A stretch of DNA of 7,664 nt. Source: CADDZP01 sp035948135 (GTDB lineage: Bacteria; Actinomycetota; Acidimicrobiia; Acidimicrobiales; AC-14). The position numbers and the translations under genes are program-made. Where the stretch lies: positions 1-7,664 of the forward strand of contig DASZJL010000184.1 in NCBI GenBank assembly GCA_035948135.1. The letters are read 5' to 3'. Below the pieces are notes generated by a model. The model did not search any database and was not told the DNA's origin. It saw only the letters and a program-made list of their open reading frames with translations. Numbering within the stretch: the stretch's first letter is position 1; each line of letters starts with the position of its first letter. Shown here piece after piece: positions 4,493 to 7,664 of this stretch.

Positions 4493-7026
4493 TCCGGGCC
4501 GCCCGACTCCTCAACCTCAGGCGCATGAAGCGCCAACCGCTTCGCGTCGTGCTGGCCGTGCTGGCAGTCGCCTCCGGCATCTCCCTCGCCATGGCGATCT
4601 TCGTCGTGTCGGCAAGCATGACGGCGTCGTTCGCGAAGTTCGGACGCTCCCTCGCGGGGCCGGCGCCGCTGCGCATCGTGGGTGCCGCATCCCGCGGCGG
4701 GCTGGACCAGCGAGTGCTGGACACGGTCGACCGCACGCCAGGCGTCGGCGCCGCCGTCCCTGTCGTGCAGGCCGTCACGTACGGCCACACATCACCGACC
4801 GCGAAACAGGACATCGGCGTCCTCGCCCTCGGGGTCGACTGCCGCATCGAGGCGTTCGTCGGAAGCGTCGGCTGCGACCCCCAGGCTCTCGCCTCGGCGA
4901 GCGACTCGACGCCGCTACTGGTGGCTCCCTCGTTGGCTCGGCGCCTCGGGCCAGAGGGTGAGATCCGAACCGACAGTGGTTCCCTCCGCGTCGCCGATGC
5001 GCCCACGCAGGCTCGGCTCGACAACATCGGAGGCGGCCGCATCGTCGTCTTCCCGTTGCCGGTCGCCCAGCGCCTGTTCGCTCGGCCCGGCGCCCTCGAC
5101 GTCATCTACGTGAAGCCGGCCGCCGGCGTGAGCGTTGACGTCCTGCGGGCCCGATTGACAAAGGCCGTCGGTGGCTGGAACGGGGTGCTGCAGTCGACCG
5201 ACGCGCCACCGGCGGCGAGCCTGGCCCTGGGCGCCTTCCTGCCGATCTTCGGGATGCTGAGCATCTTCGCCATCGCCATCGCCGCCGTGCTCGTCTACGA
5301 CACCGTGAGTCTCTCGGTAGAGGAACGGCGCCGCGACTTGGCGATCGTCGGCGCGCTCGGCGGGCGGTCGCGGACGATTATCGGGGGAACGATGGTCGAG
5401 ACGGGAACGCTCGGGCTCGTCGGGGGAATCCTCGGCGGCGCGGGCGCCCTCCTCCTGGCTCGACCCATCACCGCGAGCATGAGCTCGTTCACGACGCGCT
5501 TCGTCGGCATTCCCGTCACGGTGAAGACCACCGCGACGCCCTTCGTCTTGGGCGCGGTGTTGGGGACGTTGCTCGCCGCCGCGGCTGCATGGTGGCCGGC
5601 CCGCCGGGCGATGCGCATGGACGTGGCCGCTGAGCTCTCCAACCGCCAGATGCGGGACGAGACGGCCGCGCCGGTCAGGCTGAAGCGAGCCATCGCCTTC
5701 ACCGTCCTGGCCGGCGCAGGGCTCGTCGTGTGCTGGCTGGCCCAGCGCGGCGGCGCCCTCTCCACCTGGCAACCGATCGCCGGTCAGCTGGGTGTGGCCC
5801 TGGCGTCGACCTGCTTCATCGTGGCCTCTGGGGCGTGGGCGCCAATCGTGCTGCGGGCCGCGGGCCGGGGGTTCCGTCGCCAATCAGCCGCAACCCGCTT
5901 GGGCCTCGCCAACCTCGTGCGCGACCCGGGTCGGACGGCCACAATGGCGGCAGCTGTCGGCGCGCCGATCGCCACGGCGTTCATCATCCTGAGCTTCGTG
6001 TCGTCGATCCACGACGGCGTCACCCAGGGAATCACGCGGGGCTACGTCGGCCAGGTGCGGGTGTCGACGGTCGACCCGAACAACACCGCCAATCTCGACT
6101 CGATGGTGCCGCCTGAGGTGATCTCCCGCCTGCGATCGCTTCCCGGAGTGGCTCGCGTCGATCGCACCGCCTTCGTCCTGACCGGGCACGAGACCAAGAA
6201 GCTGGTCGGCGTGAAGGCCATCGAGAACCCCGCGCCGAAGTGGCGCCTGCCGGTTCTCAACGGAACCGCCGACCTCGGTCGCGTCGAACAGGGCGAGGTG
6301 ATGGTCGGGCCGGGTGTCGCCCGACGCCTCCACCTGCGCGCCGGATCGACGCTCCAGCTCGCCACGCCCCGAGGGTTTGCCTCCGTTCCCGTCCAGGGCG
6401 TGTGGCAGGACGGCGACACCAACGGGCAGGCCGTCACCACGTCGATGGCGCAGCTGGAGTCGCTCTACGGCCCGCAACCCTCGCCCGAGGTCCTGCTCAC
6501 GCCGGCTCCTGGCGTTTCACCAGGGGCCCTTGCCGCGGCCGTGCGCCGCGCCGGCATCGACCCTCGCCTCCAGGCCCAGACCGCCCCCGAGCTGGCGACG
6601 CGGATCTCCCGCAGCATCAATGCCCAATTCGCATCGTTCTGGGCGCTGCAGCGCGGGTTGCTGCTCGTCGCGTTCGTCGCCGTTCTTTCGACGCTGCTCC
6701 TGGTCGCAGTCCAGCGACGCCGGGAGCTGGCATTGCTCGCCGCCGTCGGCATGGCGCCGGGGGAGCTCGGCCGTATGGTCGTCGCCGAGGGCGTCGCGGT
6801 CGGCGTCGTAGGTACGGTGCTCGTGTTCGGTGCCGGGACGGGGATGTACTTCGCGCTCAACCAGATCGTCCCCATCATCGTCGGCTTCAAAGACCCGATC
6901 CGTCTGTCGCTGCCCGCCATTCCGCTGTGGGGGTTCGTCGCCACCGTCGTGGTCGTAGCCGCCGCCGCGCTCCCCGCTTGGCGCACCGCGCACGTCGAGG
7001 TCGTGGAGAACCTGCAGTACGAATAG
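4489..7026 (+). CDS. FtsX-type ABC transporter permease
   Basis: An 845-residue permease with two FtsX-fold units, as in large actinobacterial MacB-like permeases. Predicted membrane segments: 19-41, 248-271, 302-325, 350-371, 400-418, 430-456, 484-505, 719-741, 764-789 and 808-830, ten in all. Two large extracytoplasmic domains lie at about 42-247 and 506-718. The halves repeat internally: after the second and eighth helices come RRRDLAIVGALG (281-292) and RRRELALLAAVG (743-754), cytoplasmic coupling elements thought to contact the ATPase; each unit ends with a similar motif (MDVAAELSN, 377-385; VEVVENLQ, 836-843). Such systems usually transmit force to outside domains or export lipids, peptides or drugs rather than import; which applies here cannot be told. 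The GTG start overlaps the ATPase stop. In these single-chain permeases one polypeptide may replace the usual homodimer. No conserved residue is visibly missing. Confidence 0.92.
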   Translation: MIRAARLLNLRRMKRQPLRVVLAVLAVASGISLAMAIFVVSASMTASFAKFGRSLAGPAPLRIVGAASRGGLDQRVLDTVDRTPGVGAAVPVVQAVTYGHTSPTAKQDIGVLALGVDCRIEAFVGSVGCDPQALASASDSTPLLVAPSLARRLGPEGEIRTDSGSLRVADAPTQARLDNIGGGRIVVFPLPVAQRLFARPGALDVIYVKPAAGVSVDVLRARLTKAVGGWNGVLQSTDAPPAASLALGAFLPIFGMLSIFAIAIAAVLVYDTVSLSVEERRRDLAIVGALGGRSRTIIGGTMVETGTLGLVGGILGGAGALLLARPITASMSSFTTRFVGIPVTVKTTATPFVLGAVLGTLLAAAAAWWPARRAMRMDVAAELSNRQMRDETAAPVRLKRAIAFTVLAGAGLVVCWLAQRGGALSTWQPIAGQLGVALASTCFIVASGAWAPIVLRAAGRGFRRQSAATRLGLANLVRDPGRTATMAAAVGAPIATAFIILSFVSSIHDGVTQGITRGYVGQVRVSTVDPNNTANLDSMVPPEVISRLRSLPGVARVDRTAFVLTGHETKKLVGVKAIENPAPKWRLPVLNGTADLGRVEQGEVMVGPGVARRLHLRAGSTLQLATPRGFASVPVQGVWQDGDTNGQAVTTSMAQLESLYGPQPSPEVLLTPAPGVSPGALAAAVRRAGIDPRLQAQTAPELATRISRSINAQFASFWALQRGLLLVAFVAVLSTLLLVAVQRRRELALLAAVGMAPGELGRMVVAEGVAVGVVGTVLVFGAGTGMYFALNQIVPIIVGFKDPIRLSLPAIPLWGFVATVVVVAAAALPAWRTAHVEVVENLQYE

Positions 7027-7037
7027 CTTGCGGCGCT

Positions 7038-7664
7038 ATGGCCACCGAGCTCGGCGCCGAGGAGCTGCGCATCATCGGGTCGCTGATCGAGAAGGAGCTG
7101 ACGACCCCGCAGCAGTACCCACTCACGCTGAACGCGCTGACGTTGGCGTGCAACCAGACCTCGAACCGCAACCCGGTCGTGACCTACGACGAGCGCACGG
7201 TTGAGAGCACGGTGATGGGGCTCAAGGACAAGGGTCTGGCCCGTGTCGTGCATCCGTCGCACGGCCGGTCGGTCACCCGCTACCGCCAGGTGCTGCACGA
7301 GGCGCTCTATCTCGAGCAGCCCGAGGTCGCGCTGCTCGGCGTGATGATGCTGCGCGGCCCGCAGACGCTCAACGAGCTCAAGACCCGGACCGAGCGGGCC
7401 GCCGACTTCGCCGACCTGGCAGAAATCGAGCAGACCCTCGACCGGCTGGCCGGGCGCGAGGAGCCGCTGGTCGTCCGCATCCCTCGCCAGCCCGGCCAGC
7501 GCGAGGACCGCTACGCCCACCTCCTCGGCGGCGAGGTCGACGTCAGCGCCCTCCCCGCGCCCGAGCCGAGCCCGCGCGCATCGAGAGCCGACGAGGTCGC
7601 CGACCTACGCGCCGAGGTCGAGGCCCTACGCCGCGACCTCGACGACCTCCGACGTGAGCTCGGC
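7038..7664 (+). CDS. yceH: YceH/UPF0502 (DUF480) family protein, C-terminus outside window
   Basis: 209 codons are visible and the frame is still open at the right edge. Residues 1-45 carry the family hallmark: an EELRIIGSLIEKELTTPQQYPLTLNAL-like start (8-34) followed by ACNQTSNRNPV (37-47). Two winged-helix-like halves follow (about 8-85 and 90-168), the second beginning with PEVALLGVMMLRGPQTLNEL (95-114). After an Ala/Pro linker (171-182), residues 184-208 form a heptad-like coiled coil rich in Leu, Asp, Glu and Arg. E. coli YceH has 215 residues, so the stop is probably near. The fold suggests DNA binding, but no biochemical role is established for the family. It starts 11 bases after the permease stop with no clear Shine-Dalgarno, so it is probably co-transcribed and perhaps translated by reinitiation; a functional link to the transporter is not shown. 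Confidence 0.9.
   Translation, partial: MATELGAEELRIIGSLIEKELTTPQQYPLTLNALTLACNQTSNRNPVVTYDERTVESTVMGLKDKGLARVVHPSHGRSVTRYRQVLHEALYLEQPEVALLGVMMLRGPQTLNELKTRTERAADFADLAEIEQTLDRLAGREEPLVVRIPRQPGQREDRYAHLLGGEVDVSALPAPEPSPRASRADEVADLRAEVEALRRDLDDLRRELG

Noticed and set aside
3688..4788. Minus-strand open frame across the ABC ATPase
   Set aside because: It lies opposite an ATPase with all motifs intact; the product is Arg/Ser/Ala-rich low-complexity sequence, typical of antisense frames in GC-rich DNA.
6465..7520. Minus-strand open frame opposite the permease end and YceH gene
   Set aside because: The plus strand carries two recognisable proteins here; this frame shows no motif and arises from third-position GC bias.

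Overview
This is a high-GC bacterial window with strong G/C preference at third codon positions and GTG as well as ATG starts. It carries two luciferase-like oxidoreductases of the F420-dependent type. Together these point to an actinobacterium, perhaps an uncultured Acidimicrobiia-like lineage; that placement is inference from gene content and composition, and no rRNA or other marker gene is present. I see no tRNA, rRNA, CRISPR array, insertion sequence or phage gene.

Layout. Positions 1-1442 lie on the minus strand. They hold a CPBP-family (CAAX-protease-like) membrane protease with a zinc finger at its N-terminus and a soluble domain at its C-terminus. About 80 bp downstream begins a very small C2H2 zinc-finger gene that runs off the left edge. 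A divergent spacer of 390 bp (1443-1832) contains a clean hairpin, a long inverted repeat, a short direct repeat and one doubtful 90-codon frame. Next come two luciferase-like monooxygenase-fold genes in convergent orientation (1833-2708 plus, 2729-3676 minus), separated by 20 bp that carry an inverted repeat able to act as a terminator for both.

From 3677 a 147-bp divergent spacer leads into a plus-strand operon: a MacB/LolD-type ABC ATPase (3824-4492), its FtsX-type permease of 845 residues (4489-7026, overlapping by 4 bp), and a YceH/UPF0502 (DUF480) protein (from 7038, cut by the right edge). The ATPase and permease together should form a type VII (MacB-like mechanotransmission) ABC system; its substrate cannot be read from the sequence.

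The most unusual signals are in non-coding DNA. The GTG start of the ABC ATPase lies inside the 3' arm of a 17-bp hairpin, which may limit translation of the whole transporter operon. Part of that hairpin resembles a second copy upstream of the small zinc-finger gene, so the two look like members of a dispersed intergenic repeat family. The protein of most interest is the CPBP protease, because of its zinc finger-membrane protease-soluble domain architecture. Nothing here shows clear evidence of a complete undescribed system; the findings are candidates to test.
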